A stretch of 64,000 nucleotides of DNA from Streptomyces sp. Edi2 (GCF_040253635.1 NZ_JBEJGX010000001.1:186001-250000); one strand, 5' to 3'. Shown: positions 1 to 8,580, counted from the stretch's first letter. Translations and numbers: made by a program. Notes: generated by a model from the sequence alone, not told the origin.

Positions 1-1
1 G

Positions 2-277
2 TCCCAGTACAACCGTCCATACAACGTCGTCAGCGCCCTGCAGACGTTCAACGACAACGACGCCCTGCACATCGCCGAGGTCGCCCTCACCCACACCGCC
101 CTGGACGGCACCGGCAAGATCGTCCATCGACCGGGCGTGGGCCCGGAAAGCCTCGCGCAGATAGCGGCATGGCAGACCGGCGAAGGCGGCGAGCCGACAC
201 CCGAGATCCTGCTGAGCGACCTGGCCAGCCGCAACCTCATCCCTGCCGGTGACTACCTCATCGACATCTGCTGGTGA
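2..277 (+). CDS. 3' end of a hypothetical protein (truncated by window)
   Basis: An open frame enters from the left edge and stops with TGA at 275-277, leaving 91 residues that end in DYLIDICW. Third positions are G/C rich and a strong hairpin terminator follows within 10 bases, so it is a real gene end. I recognise no family; the fragment is soluble, mixed alpha/beta in composition, with no cysteine cluster or membrane segment. The start lies outside the window. Confidence 0.7.
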   Translation, partial: SQYNRPYNVVSALQTFNDNDALHIAEVALTHTALDGTGKIVHRPGVGPESLAQIAAWQTGEGGEPTPEILLSDLASRNLIPAGDYLIDICW

Positions 278-284
278 CAGAGCC

Positions 285-318
285 GGGCCCCGCCCGCGCC
301 CTTGGGCGGGGCCCTTCT
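285..318 (+). terminator. intrinsic terminator after the first gene
   Basis: Perfect 11-bp GC arms GGGCCCCGCCC (285-295) and GGGCGGGGCCC (304-314) enclose an 8-base loop and are followed by TTCT. It lies just downstream of the TGA at 275-277. Confidence 0.8.
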
Positions 319-477
319 GCCCCTCCCCGCGAGCGCCTCGCCAGCTCCGCCCGCCTCGCCCGGCTCGCCGCTCAAGGCGCGGGCTGGGCCGGCGGTCGCA
401 GCATCCAACCTCACCGCTCGCGTACGAGCAATGGAGATCGCTCCCGTAAATTCCCGTGCCACCCCTCCGGAGCCCAT

Positions 478-966
478 GTGATTCATCAGCGCCCCCTGGG
501 CCCCCTCCAGCAAAGAGCGTTGATCAACCTCGCCGCGCTCAACTCCGGCTCTTGGAAGCGGGGTTGTGGTTGGCAGATCGGAACACCCTCACAGACCGAA
601 CGCATCCTGGACTCGCTCGCAGAGCGAGGCTTCGCCTCGAAGACCACTGCCAGCGGCCGTTTCGACGCGACAGAGGCAGGACTCAACTACCTCGGCTGGT
701 ACACATGCCATACCTGCACCCGGCTGACCCGCCGGCCCCACCGGGGGCACTTCCTGGGCACCGACCGCCACATTCGCTGCCAGATGTGCTTCAAGGAGAC
801 CTCCATCGGGCTGTGCGAGCGTTGCTCGGGCGAGTGCCAGAGTTTCCGGCCAGGCCCTCGCGTCAGCGTTTACCACCTCGCCGTCAGCCGTATCTGCCAC
901 GACGTCCTGATCACCGCGACCGCCGGACAGGACTGCGGGCCTGTCCATGTCCCTGCCCTGCACTGA
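478..966 (+). CDS. winged-helix plus cysteine-cluster protein
   Basis: A 162-residue protein, start taken as GTG 478 with a CCGGAG ribosome site; an upstream in-frame GTG at 274 would put the terminator inside the gene and is rejected. Residues about 12-72 look like a winged-helix DNA-binding fold (helix around LNSGSW, wing ending in GRFDATEAGLNYL). A cysteine cluster follows (C77, C80, C101, C104, C113, C116, C120), consistent with zinc binding. It is probably a DNA-binding protein of plasmid type. Its partner may be the next gene, 104 bases downstream. No named family was recognised. Confidence 0.6.
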   Translation: MIHQRPLGPLQQRALINLAALNSGSWKRGCGWQIGTPSQTERILDSLAERGFASKTTASGRFDATEAGLNYLGWYTCHTCTRLTRRPHRGHFLGTDRHIRCQMCFKETSIGLCERCSGECQSFRPGPRVSVYHLAVSRICHDVLITATAGQDCGPVHVPALH

Positions 967-1070
967 GCAGCTGGACCAGGGCTCGCTCGTCCCGGTCGCC
1001 TTCTCCCGGCCGCGGCAGGGCATACCACCGCTCTTGCCGGGCCCGTTCCCAACTCACCGCTAGGAGCAAC

Positions 1071-1577
1071 TTGTCCCGCTACACCCAGATACCTCAACCA
1101 CACGTCCCGGCCCCGAGTACCGCATGGCAGTGGGCCGCGGACTTCGACCAGACAGCCGACGACATCGAGGCCGGGCAGACCCAGCCGGCTTTGGACTATT
1201 CCGGCCGTCCCTTCCGGCCCGCCGATCACCGCTCTCTTGCCGCGGCGCTGCGCGTCAACGCGCTGATCGGAGTCCTCACGATCGACGGCGTGCCGGCGAT
1301 GGGCGAGGGGTGGGCTCTGTCCCCTCACCCGGTCCGCGTGACCCAGCAGGGCAACTCTTTCGGGTTCGGGGACTGCCCGGCCGCGGTGGAATTCCCACTG
1401 CTGTCCAGCCTCGACGAAGCCGTCCCCGCGTTCTACCGGGCTCTCGCCCGCACCGTACGAGGGTGCCGCTTCGGGGAGAAGAACCCGTTTGGCTCCCCGG
1501 CGTGGACCCACACCCCCTGTCAGCCCTGCTCCCAGTGGGCCGATCAGTACCTCGCAGAACTCATTCCGGCATCCTGA
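1071..1577 (+). CDS. hypothetical protein
   Basis: A 168-residue protein. The start is taken as TTG 1071, four bases after AGGAG; the open frame reaches further upstream, but that part overlaps the previous gene and has shadow-like composition. The sequence is Trp- and Pro-rich with segments WQWAADFDQTADDIEAG and ALRVNALIGVLTIDGVPAMG, and a CQPC pair near the C-terminus. I recognise no domain. It is the last gene before the promoter at 1678-1718. Confidence 0.6.
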   Translation: MSRYTQIPQPHVPAPSTAWQWAADFDQTADDIEAGQTQPALDYSGRPFRPADHRSLAAALRVNALIGVLTIDGVPAMGEGWALSPHPVRVTQQGNSFGFGDCPAAVEFPLLSSLDEAVPAFYRALARTVRGCRFGEKNPFGSPAWTHTPCQPCSQWADQYLAELIPAS

Positions 1578-1677
1578 CCCTGTCCCGCACCGGCCTGCGT
1601 CCCTGACTACGGGGCGCTCGCCGACAGCGACTCGGCCGCGTGCCCACGCGCAACAGGATCCCGATGCGGCACAGCGG

Positions 1678-1718
1678 TTGCCGCCCCACACCGGTCAAGG
1701 TAATATCTTAATTGTCAA
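1678..1718 (+). promoter_or_regulatory. promoter with shared TAATATCTTAA-TGTCAA motif
   Basis: TTGCCG (1678-1683), a 17-base spacer, then TAATAT (1701-1706) form a sigma-70-like promoter. The bases after the -10 box, CTTAATTGTCAA, are conserved at two other places in the window (7870-7887, and 62491-62506 on the minus strand), more than a -10 box needs, so an operator probably overlaps the transcription start. It would drive the operon beginning at 1814. Confidence 0.65.
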
Positions 1719-1813
1719 CAGGGATCCCTTTTGGGATGTGTCCCCTCTACAGCGCAGTTCCGCGCCGCGCTGGATCACCCAGCCCACCCACCGCAAAGGA
1801 AGGAGAGCACACC

Positions 1814-2443
1814 ATGCCATCGGCGCAGCCCCACCAGGCCACGGCGCCCGAGGCCGCTTACGTGCCCCGGCCGAACGCAGAGCGCTGGGACGTACGCCTG
1901 GCCCGGACGGTGCTCACCACCCGCACCCACTACGCCGACATCGACAACCAGCTCGTTGCGCCCGACGGCTTCTCGATCGGGCCGCACCAAGGTGACGTGC
2001 TGGTGCAGTGGACGCAGGACCACAACTTTGCCGTACCGCGCCGCCCCGGTCGCCGCCGGCGGTGGGACGCCGCCCTCGACCAGATCGAGGAGGCTCTGGA
2101 GGACGCCGGCTTCACCGGTCTGCGCCGCACGGTCAAGTCGGTCCAGGCCCGTGCCCCCCTGTCGGCCACCGCACAGACCATCGCCCGTGTCCACCCCACG
2201 GACGCGCCCTGGAAGTTCACGGACACTGTGTGCTTCGAGGGGTACGACCGCAAGACGGTAGGCGGCTTGGTCGGTCTCCTCGACAACTGTGGCTCCCGTT
2301 CTGTCCTGTTCGCCACCGACGCGCAGGGCACCCAGGTCGGGAGCGGGTACCGCGACCGCCCCCACGCGGTCCACGGCCTGGCCCACCACTACGGCCTGCC
2401 GATGCCGCTGCTGATCGTCCAAGAGCGCGACGAGGACCGGTGA
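1814..2443 (+). CDS. hypothetical protein, first gene of operon
   Basis: A 209-residue protein. ATG 1814 follows AAGGAAGGAG, which is preferred over GTG 1712 in the same frame. It contains an Arg-rich stretch (RRPGRRRRWDAALDQIEEAL), then a C-terminal half that resembles a small ligand- or enzyme-like fold (GGLVGLLDNCGSRSVLFATD). No family was recognised. It overlaps the next gene by GTGA, so translation is probably coupled. It is the promoter-proximal gene of the 1.8-6.7 kb set. Confidence 0.65.
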   Translation: MPSAQPHQATAPEAAYVPRPNAERWDVRLARTVLTTRTHYADIDNQLVAPDGFSIGPHQGDVLVQWTQDHNFAVPRRPGRRRRWDAALDQIEEALEDAGFTGLRRTVKSVQARAPLSATAQTIARVHPTDAPWKFTDTVCFEGYDRKTVGGLVGLLDNCGSRSVLFATDAQGTQVGSGYRDRPHAVHGLAHHYGLPMPLLIVQERDEDR

Positions 2444-3201
2444 GCCCGCCTGCCGGCAGTATGAGCTGGCTGCAGCGCGCCGCGCTGGCCTCGGCACGGG
2501 TGCACCACGCCGGCCATGTGCCGGCAGCCATTCGCGGGCAGGAACTGCAGGCACTGGCACATCGCGGCCTGGTGGAGGCCCTCCCGGGCATCGAGCTCGT
2601 GGACCTCCACCGTCCCTGCATCGCAGCGCAGTTCCGCATCACAGCTGCGGGCAGGCGCCGGGCCGAAGCCACACCGCGACCGCAGCTGATTGTGGTGCCG
2701 TGCGCCTCCCGCAAGAGCGACCAGGCCGTGGCGGCCGCCGAGCAGATGTATATCGGCAGCTACCACCTCGCCGCGCGCAAGGCCGCCTTGGCCGTGATCG
2801 GCAGCAGAGAGCAACTTCTCGTCCTGTCAGCAAAGTTCGGGCTTCTCAGACTGTCCGATCACATCCTCGCCTACGACCTGACATCCGGGCAGCCCGGCAC
2901 CGTCGGGCCCCAGGCCCTGCGCGAGCAGGCCCACCACCTGGCGGTCACCGGCTGCCGCGTGACCGTCCTTGCAGGACTCCGCTACGCCGCGCTGGCCCGC
3001 CACGTCTGGACAGATCTCCATCACCCCCTGGCCGGTGCGCGGGGCATCGGAGACCACCTGGCCTACTTCGCCACCCAGTACGGCCCGCCGGCAGAGGCCC
3101 GGGAGACGACGGGCGGCCGGACCGTATCCACAGGCCCGACCCGTCACTCTCACACCATGCGCCCCGCCAGGGCGATCTCGTCCTCAGGAGCCATCACATG
3201 A
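2440..3201 (+). CDS. DUF6884-like protein
   Basis: A 253-residue protein whose start GTG 2440 overlaps the previous stop (ATG 2461 is an alternative). The N-terminal about 75 residues look like a small winged helix (ALASARVHHAGHVPAAIRGQ). Residues after about 80 carry LIVVPCASRKSDQ, then YIGSYH and LLVLSAKFGLL, the pattern of the DUF6884 family, which is distantly YaaA-like and common on phages and actinobacterial plasmids. The role is unknown; a nucleic-acid or nucleotide-related function is an inference from the family. It overlaps the next gene by ATGA. Confidence 0.6.
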   Translation: MSPPAGSMSWLQRAALASARVHHAGHVPAAIRGQELQALAHRGLVEALPGIELVDLHRPCIAAQFRITAAGRRRAEATPRPQLIVVPCASRKSDQAVAAAEQMYIGSYHLAARKAALAVIGSREQLLVLSAKFGLLRLSDHILAYDLTSGQPGTVGPQALREQAHHLAVTGCRVTVLAGLRYAALARHVWTDLHHPLAGARGIGDHLAYFATQYGPPAEARETTGGRTVSTGPTRHSHTMRPARAISSSGAIT

Positions 3202-3416
3202 CCTACACGCCCGAACCCGCGACTGTACGCCAACTGGCCACCCAGATCCTGGCGGCCGCAGTGGACGACATCAGCTCCGAGACCGTCGCGGACACCGTCC
3301 TCTACGCGGACAACGTCCCGGCCGATCCGCAGGAGTTCGCCCTCCTGCGCGCTGCGGTCGATGAGGCCGTCAGTAATGCCCACGTCAGCGTCAGCTGGCC
3401 GGAGGCGCCGGCGTAG
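3198..3416 (+). CDS. small acidic hypothetical protein
   Basis: A 72-residue acidic protein beginning at ATG 3198, which overlaps the preceding TGA. Helical pattern throughout (TVRQLATQILAAAVDDI) and no cysteines. Strict overlap with its neighbour and high third-position GC support it as a real gene. No family was recognised; it could be an accessory subunit of the DUF6884-like protein. Confidence 0.65.
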   Translation: MTYTPEPATVRQLATQILAAAVDDISSETVADTVLYADNVPADPQEFALLRAAVDEAVSNAHVSVSWPEAPA

Positions 3417-3477
3417 CCGTCGTCCCAGCGCTTCCCCGTCCTTTGGGCCACAGCCCGATCCGAGCAAAGCGAGACCC

Positions 3478-4239
3478 ATGTTCAACAAGCTGTTCTCCCG
3501 CCCCGCCCTTCAGTCCGCCCATCCCGTATCCCCCGCTACCACTCCGGCCCCGCCGCCGGTCCCGGTGCGGCGGACGTCGGTCATCGGTCTCACCAAGAAG
3601 GCTGAGGTCAGTCTGCGCAAGCACGAACTGAGCGGACAGCGGGCCGCTGTCTACTTGGTCCTGGACCGGTCCGGTTCCATGCGAAAGCACTATGCCAACG
3701 GCTCCGTCCAGTATCTCGCCGAACAGGTGCTGGGGCTGGCCCGTGGCCTCGATGACGACGGCAACGTCCCCGTGGTGTTCTTCTCCACCGGCGTCGACGG
3801 CACCACCGAGGTCCATCTCGGCAACTACGCCGGCAGGATCCAGGACGTCCACCAGGAGCTCGGCTCCATGGGGCGAACGCACTACGCGAAGGCGATAGCC
3901 CACGTCGTCAAGCACCACCTCGCCTCCGAGGCTCACGCCCAGGGCATCCCCGCACTGGTGGTCTTCCAGACCGATGGTGGTCCCACCAACCGGGACGCCG
4001 CCGAGGCGGCCCTGCGCGCGGCCTCGGTCTACCCGTTGTTCTGGAACTTCGTCGGCTACGGAATGAAGATCGACTTCTTGGTCAAACTGGACGAGCTCGG
4101 CCACCGAGCCGTCGACAATGCGAGCCACTTCCACGCAGCTGATCCTCATAACGTGGCCGACGAGGATCTTTACGACAGCCTCACCGGAGAATTCCGGGAC
4201 TGGCTGGTACAGGCCCGCGCCGAGGGAATCGTGCGCTAA
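3478..4239 (+). CDS. von Willebrand factor A protein, TerF/TerY-like
   Basis: A 253-residue protein. After a Pro-rich linker (about 15-30) comes a VWA domain: DRSGSM at 63-68 is the metal-ion-dependent adhesion site, with later conserved Thr in SMGRTHY and Asp in QTDGGPTN. The pattern VVFFSTGVDG and FWNFVGYGM matches the VWA proteins of tellurium-resistance-type gene sets. Such proteins act in the cytoplasm as metal-dependent protein-interaction modules. No terD-like gene is present here, so a tellurite role is not supported. Start ATG 3478. Confidence 0.8.
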   Translation: MFNKLFSRPALQSAHPVSPATTPAPPPVPVRRTSVIGLTKKAEVSLRKHELSGQRAAVYLVLDRSGSMRKHYANGSVQYLAEQVLGLARGLDDDGNVPVVFFSTGVDGTTEVHLGNYAGRIQDVHQELGSMGRTHYAKAIAHVVKHHLASEAHAQGIPALVVFQTDGGPTNRDAAEAALRAASVYPLFWNFVGYGMKIDFLVKLDELGHRAVDNASHFHAADPHNVADEDLYDSLTGEFRDWLVQARAEGIVR

Positions 4240-4291
4240 CCCACCCGCGGGGCCGACCTCCACGGCCGGCCCCTGGACGGAGGACACCTTC

Positions 4292-4675
4292 ATGACGGAC
4301 ACGACCCCCGAACCGTCGTACGCACAAGAGGCCCTGCGCGCCGGCACGCTTGTCTCCGGCCTGCAGCTGCTGCTCGAGCGCATCCAGCGCGAACCGGCCG
4401 TCGGTCGGGCACTGGCACTGATCGAGACCACAGATCTGCGAGGCCCGCTTGATCAAGCGGGCCTTCACGCGTTGCTGGCCGAGGCCAAGGCCGAACGAGA
4501 CCGCTGCCTCGCGCTCGCCGAACGCGACGTCCGGCGCGGCGAGGCCGGCCGCGGGCACGGAGCGACGTGCACCTGCGGCGACTCCGATTCCGCGCACGCC
4601 CGGAAGCTCACCGACGACGGCCGGCTTCCCTGCACCAGAAACAACTGCAACTGCCATGACCTCACCTTCGTGTAA
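4292..4675 (+). CDS. small Cys-rich hypothetical protein
   Basis: A 127-residue protein starting at ATG 4292 after an ACGGAGG ribosome site. The N-terminal 80 residues are predicted helical (ALRAGTLVSGLQLLLERIQ). The C-terminus has a Cys/His cluster (CTCGDSDSAH then CTRNNCNCHD) suggestive of a zinc site. It overlaps the following regulator gene by 20 bases, which implies coupled expression. No named family was recognised. Confidence 0.65.
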   Translation: MTDTTPEPSYAQEALRAGTLVSGLQLLLERIQREPAVGRALALIETTDLRGPLDQAGLHALLAEAKAERDRCLALAERDVRRGEAGRGHGATCTCGDSDSAHARKLTDDGRLPCTRNNCNCHDLTFV

Positions 4676-5513
4676 CCGCCCGCTGCAGACGCCCTCCGTG
4701 CGCACCCCTGGCGCCGACGCCCTCCTCGGGCCTGCGGAACAGCCCTGGGCCGTGTGGCTGTCTGCCTCTGGCGACGTCCTGGAGCGTCCCAACCGCGACG
4801 CAGCCCTGGCCACGGCGGCAGCCCGAAATAACACCTACGCCCAGGCCGCTGACGGCCGGCCGCACTACGCGGTGGTCCTGCGCCACGGGCGCCCCTGGCG
4901 TGGGGAGGAGACCGCCCCGGGAGCCCGAGTCAGCCCGGACACCCGCAAAGTCCACGTACAGTTCGCCGAGTTGCTGCGCGAGCAGATCCTCGCCGGCCCG
5001 CTCAGCCCAGGGGACCGTCTGCCCCCACAGCGTGAGCTCGCCGCGACTTACGGCGTCGGACTCAAGACCGTGGAGAACGCCCAGAAGCTCCTCATGGGCG
5101 AGGGGCTGCTCGCCAAGGTCGGCCGCGGCATCGTGGTCACCTCCACGGCGCCCGTGGCGACCCAGCCACTACCCGGGCTCGACCTCTCTCCCGCGCAGCC
5201 GGCCGCCGTAGAGGTCAGCCACTTCGGCACGGCGGCCTACCGGCAGTTGGTGCAACGGCTGAAGGAACTCATATCGTCCGGCGATTACCCCGCCGGCTCC
5301 GAGTTCCCCACGGCGCGAGCGCTGGCCGACCAGCACGGATACAGCATCTACAGCGCGCAGCAGGCCGTAGGCAGTCTCAAGGACCAACGCCTGCTTGTCG
5401 CCGGCCACCGCGGCGTGACCGTCGTGGCCCACACCTCACGTACGGGTGCCGGTGACAGCACGATCCCGGCGAGGGACACCACTGGCGTAATCTCAACCCC
5501 GACACACGAATGA
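4656..5513 (+). CDS. regulator with two GntR-type winged-helix domains
   Basis: A 285-residue protein, start ATG 4656 inside the previous gene. Residues 97-163 form a GntR winged helix (LLREQILAGPLSPGDRLPPQ, then a recognition region ending GRGIVVTS). Residues 192-258 form a second one (LVQRLKELISSGDYPAGSEF). GntR proteins normally have one such domain plus an effector domain and dimerise; two tandem DNA-binding domains in one chain suggest a monomer that reads a direct or inverted repeat. The N-terminal 90 residues resemble a small unrelated domain. A decayed copy of its first domain lies at 7481-7610. It is a candidate regulator of the promoter motif at 1701. Confidence 0.75.
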   Translation: MTSPSCNRPLQTPSVRTPGADALLGPAEQPWAVWLSASGDVLERPNRDAALATAAARNNTYAQAADGRPHYAVVLRHGRPWRGEETAPGARVSPDTRKVHVQFAELLREQILAGPLSPGDRLPPQRELAATYGVGLKTVENAQKLLMGEGLLAKVGRGIVVTSTAPVATQPLPGLDLSPAQPAAVEVSHFGTAAYRQLVQRLKELISSGDYPAGSEFPTARALADQHGYSIYSAQQAVGSLKDQRLLVAGHRGVTVVAHTSRTGAGDSTIPARDTTGVISTPTHE

Positions 5514-5529
5514 AAGACAGGAAGGCACC

Positions 5530-6663
5530 GTGATCAGCAAGGAACTCATGAGCCTGAGCGACATGGCGCAAGAGCTCGGCGTCGCCTCCGAGGCCGTACA
5601 GGGATGGCATCGTTCCGCCCCGGATGACCCGGAACGATCCTCCACGCCCCTCTCCGCGCTCGAAGCCGTCGCCGCGGCCATGCAGATCGCGGTGCCCGAG
5701 GCCGAGTCCAAGGAGCCGCAGTATCCGCGGGACGTCTTCGTCGCCTACTGCAAGGCCGTCGGCTACATGGACGAGGTTGGCAACCAGGCCGTCGGATTCA
5801 TGGACGACGCCGGCAACGTCGTCCCCCCGGAGCAGATCGATCATGTGAAGGTGGGCCGCTACCTTCCGGTCAGTCCGACCATCGAGCCGGGGCCGGAGCA
5901 GCGCTTTCGCTACTACGTCAACCACGTCTCCGAATTTACGGGCCTGCCGATCGAAACCGTCCAGCGGTACGCGCGGTGCGAGAGGACCGAACTGTCCTTC
6001 CCCGCACCGGACGGCCTGGACGAGGCGGGCCGGCCGTTCTGGTTCCTCCAGACGTTCAGCATGAGCCTGAGCGACATGGCGGAAGAACTCGGCGTCCTCC
6101 GCCAGACCGTGCAGAAGTGGCACCGTGCTCCGAAAGCTGGCCGGGCGCGGCCCACGACGCCTGAGTCGGCGCTCAAGGCCGTGGCCGCGGCCATGAAGAT
6201 GGCGGTGCCCGAGGCCGACCGCGAGCAGCCGCGGTATCCGCGGGCCGTCTTCGTCGCCTACTGCAAGGCCGTCGGCTACATGGACGAGGACGAGAATTTG
6301 GTGCCGGAGCTCCAGGCGCGGATCCAGCAGAAGAAGCGGGGCCGCTGGAGGCCGGTCCACCCCACCATCGAGCCCGGTCCGCAAGGGCGCCGGCGCTACT
6401 ACATCAACCACGCCTCGGAGGTGACTGGGCTCTCCGAGAACAGCCTCAGGGTCTGGGCGACGCCCGGCGTACAGGAATCAGGGGAGCGGTCGTTCCCCGC
6501 ACCGGACGGGCTGGACGAGATGGACCGCCCGTACTGGTTCCTCGAGACGCTTGGGGGCTACAAGACCCGCAGGAAGCGCTCGGAGCGGATGCTGCCGGCG
6601 GAGCCGAAGAACGCAGACGACGCCGGCGGCAGCGCGGAAGGCGCTTCCTCCGACGACGCCTGA
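5530..6663 (+). CDS. internally duplicated helix-turn-helix protein
   Basis: A 377-residue protein, start GTG 5530 after AGGAAGG. It is two tandem copies of about 165 residues. Each has LSDMA(Q/E)ELGV with a helix-turn-helix pattern, a block FVAYCKAVGYMDE, then a second helix-turn-helix-like block (EFTGLPIETVQRYA and EVTGLSENSLRVWA), and FPAPDGLDE with a Trp-Phe-Leu motif. The chain therefore has four putative MerR/excisionase-like DNA-binding units. A charged tail follows. It is likely a DNA-binding protein of plasmid function; no precise family was recognised. Confidence 0.7.
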   Translation: MISKELMSLSDMAQELGVASEAVQGWHRSAPDDPERSSTPLSALEAVAAAMQIAVPEAESKEPQYPRDVFVAYCKAVGYMDEVGNQAVGFMDDAGNVVPPEQIDHVKVGRYLPVSPTIEPGPEQRFRYYVNHVSEFTGLPIETVQRYARCERTELSFPAPDGLDEAGRPFWFLQTFSMSLSDMAEELGVLRQTVQKWHRAPKAGRARPTTPESALKAVAAAMKMAVPEADREQPRYPRAVFVAYCKAVGYMDEDENLVPELQARIQQKKRGRWRPVHPTIEPGPQGRRRYYINHASEVTGLSENSLRVWATPGVQESGERSFPAPDGLDEMDRPYWFLETLGGYKTRRKRSERMLPAEPKNADDAGGSAEGASSDDA

Positions 6664-6995
6664 CCGCGGCCGGCCGGCAAACGGAATCGCGGCGAGACTG
6701 CCGGTGCCGGCCCGCATCAGCGTCCGTGCTGAAGCTGTGCCCCGGATCTGGAAGGCAGGTGCCCGCGACGCGCGGAGTTGCGCGTCGCGGGCAGTGTGCG
6801 TTTTCGGCCGCTTCGAGCGGGCGGTGCGTGCCACTGGCCGTACGGTCGGTGACGTCGTTGGCCCCAGGGCTGCGACACCGGCCGGCCCGATCGGGGACCT
6901 CCCACTGCCGGGCGGAGCCGGGCGGAGCAACGGCGGGCGCGGTCGAGCGCATGACCGCCGTCATCGCCTCGGCCTGTTGCGCGAGCCGACCTGGA
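6664..6995 (+). other. intergenic region between converging genes
   Basis: No convincing gene. It holds the terminator at 6760-6803 and separates the plus-strand operon from the minus-strand zinc-ribbon gene. Confidence 0.5.
6760..6803 (+). terminator. intrinsic terminator
   Basis: Perfect 14-bp arms TGCCCGCGACGCGC (6760-6773) and its complement (6780-6793) with loop GGAGTT, followed by GTGTGCGTTTT. It would end the operon that starts near 1707. Confidence 0.8.
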
Positions 6996-7424
6996 CTACC
7001 TGGGCACGTATGTGCTGGTCGACGAGCCGAGGCCCGTCTGCGCGGGTGGGCGGGCGCCGTCGCTTGTGACGCTTGTGCGTAGGGGCTTGCCGGCCCGTCG
7101 TGCGCGGTGTGCCGCCTGTCGGCATGCCGGTCGGCAGAAAACGGCGTCGCGGCGGTGGCCGCGGCCAAGGAGGAAGCGGCGGCCGCAGGCGGGGCAGCGT
7201 ACGGCGATCGCATCGCGGCCCTGAAGGATCATGTAGAAGCCGATTTCGCATCCCTCGGCGAAGTACCGGCGCGAGCGCCGTGCACGTGCGGCGCAGGTCG
7301 GGCCGCAGTAGACCGCATCCCGGCGGGCTCCCGCCCGGATCGGCTCCTGGCAGCACCTGCACCGGCGCAAACGTCCGGTCATGGTCTTAGCGTACGCCGC
7401 GGCCGGCGAGCTCAGTGCCGACAA
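6996..7424 (-). CDS. zinc-ribbon protein with paired Cys motifs
   Basis: Up to 142 residues from TTG 7424; ATG 7382 gives 128 residues and is equally plausible, as neither has a clear ribosome site. Two CxxC pairs followed by VYCGPTCAARARRSRR and VFCRPACRQAAHRARR look like two treble-clef/zinc-ribbon units, each ending in a basic helix that could touch DNA. This style of protein is frequent in Streptomyces mobile DNA. Function is unknown. Confidence 0.6.
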   Translation of the reverse strand: MSALSSPAAAYAKTMTGRLRRCRCCQEPIRAGARRDAVYCGPTCAARARRSRRYFAEGCEIGFYMILQGRDAIAVRCPACGRRFLLGRGHRRDAVFCRPACRQAAHRARRAGKPLRTSVTSDGARPPAQTGLGSSTSTYVPR

Positions 7425-7480
7425 CCTTGGCCCGGGAGGCTGGCTGTCTGCGCAGCGCTGCCCGGCCTCGGTCTACGGGG

Positions 7481-7610
7481 CCCGCCTCAGGGCCATGGAG
7501 TAGTCCAGACGCTGCTCATGGTGGAGGCCCTTCTCGCCCGGGGTGGCCGCGGCGTCGTGGTCACCTCCACCCCGCCCGTGCCGGCCCATTCGCTGTCTGG
7601 GATCGCGCCT
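7481..7610 (+). pseudogene. remnant of a GntR-domain regulator
   Basis: The stretch reads LLMVEALLARGGRGVVVTST in one frame, closely matching LLMGEGLLAKVGRGIVVTST of the intact regulator at 4656-5513. DNA similarity extends upstream to about 7483 but needs a frameshift and crosses a TAG, and nothing similar follows. It is best explained as a leftover of a duplicated regulator gene. Confidence 0.65.
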
Positions 7611-7846
7611 CCCCTCTCCCCCATCGGGTACATCCCTGACGTAGCAGGCTGTGGGAGGCATGGGCGGCGCGGCCACTGCACGTGTGGGTGCGTGGCCGGC
7701 AGATCCCTGAGCTGTTATTCGTCGGGGCCTGCTGCCTAAACGGCGAGCGGGGTATGTCTCCGCGGTTACGCGCTGCTCGAGATGTCGGCCGGTCGACGTG
7801 GAGCGTCCACCGGCGGCAGCAGGGCGACTCAGCACCCCTCCTGACC

Positions 7847-7887
7847 TGGTAAAACAGCCATTCTTGTGGTAATATCTTAAGTGTCAA
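7847..7887 (+). promoter_or_regulatory. second copy of the TAATATCTTAA-TGTCAA promoter motif
   Basis: TAATATCTTAAGTGTCAA occupies 7870-7887. It is identical to the copy at 1701-1718 except at one base. The -35 region (TGGTAA, 17 bases upstream) is weak, so an activator may be needed or the conserved part may be mainly an operator. It precedes the operon starting at 8014. Confidence 0.6.
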
Positions 7888-8013
7888 AGGGTGGTTCTGA
7901 CTCCCGAACCGCCGTCGGGCCGTACCTGACGTCCACAGGTCGTCTGCAGGCCCTCAGCGTGCCCCGGCTGCCCATCGCGCAGCCCGTCGTGTCCCCATCG
8001 TAAGGAGTGCTGC

Positions 8014-8577
8014 TTGACCGAAACGATCGACTTCATCGGTGAAATCCACCCGCTGATCGCCCAGTTCCGCGAGATGACCACTCGCCATCAATCACGGCTT
8101 GCCGCGTACCTCGATACCGGCGGCGAGGTCATCGACGAACACCGCCAGGAGTTCGAAGAGGCGGCGATGGACCAGGACGACGAGGCGTACGGCCAGCTGA
8201 TCACCGTGATGCAGCGGTTGACCGAGCTCTGCGGCTCCCCGCTGCCGGGCCGTGCCCACACCCTCACGTTTGCCGGGCCCGAGCGCCACGACGGCGAGGC
8301 GCCCTACCTCTTCGTCGTCAACGGCGACGACCTCACCGACGCCCGCCGCAACCTCGGCTCGCTTCCCTTCTTCCACGAGTGGTACGAGCAACAGCGCTCC
8401 TGGGACGAGCCCGAAGAGGACCCGGACGTCGTGTTCCTCTCGGGCCCGCAGCACAGCCATCCCGGAATCCCCGACGGCGGCTACTACAACGACCTGCGTC
8501 GCGAGCAGGCCGTGCTCTGGGACGCCGAGAGCATCGTCTGCGAACTGGCCGCCAAGTTGCCCGAGTTGGAGGGCTGA
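8014..8577 (+). CDS. hypothetical protein
   Basis: A 187-residue acidic protein from TTG 8014, which follows AAGGAG. The N-terminus is helical (IAQFREMTTRHQSRLAAYLD), and the middle has a beta-rich part (LFVVNGDDLTDARRNL). No recognised domain. It is the first gene after the promoter motif at 7870, and the next gene starts 3 bases after its stop. Confidence 0.65.
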   Translation: MTETIDFIGEIHPLIAQFREMTTRHQSRLAAYLDTGGEVIDEHRQEFEEAAMDQDDEAYGQLITVMQRLTELCGSPLPGRAHTLTFAGPERHDGEAPYLFVVNGDDLTDARRNLGSLPFFHEWYEQQRSWDEPEEDPDVVFLSGPQHSHPGIPDGGYYNDLRREQAVLWDAESIVCELAAKLPELEG

Positions 8578-8580
8578 GCC

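Noticed and set aside
274..477. N-terminal extension of the 478-966 gene from GTG 274
   Set aside because: It would cross the terminator hairpin at 285-318 and lacks coding character; GTG 478 has a ribosome site.
456..1070. Long plus-strand frame upstream of TTG 1071
   Set aside because: Overlaps the 478-966 gene in another frame and reads as Pro/Arg/Ser-rich shadow.
3478..4239. Tellurite resistance function for the VWA protein
   Set aside because: Only the VWA protein is present; no TerD-type genes are nearby.
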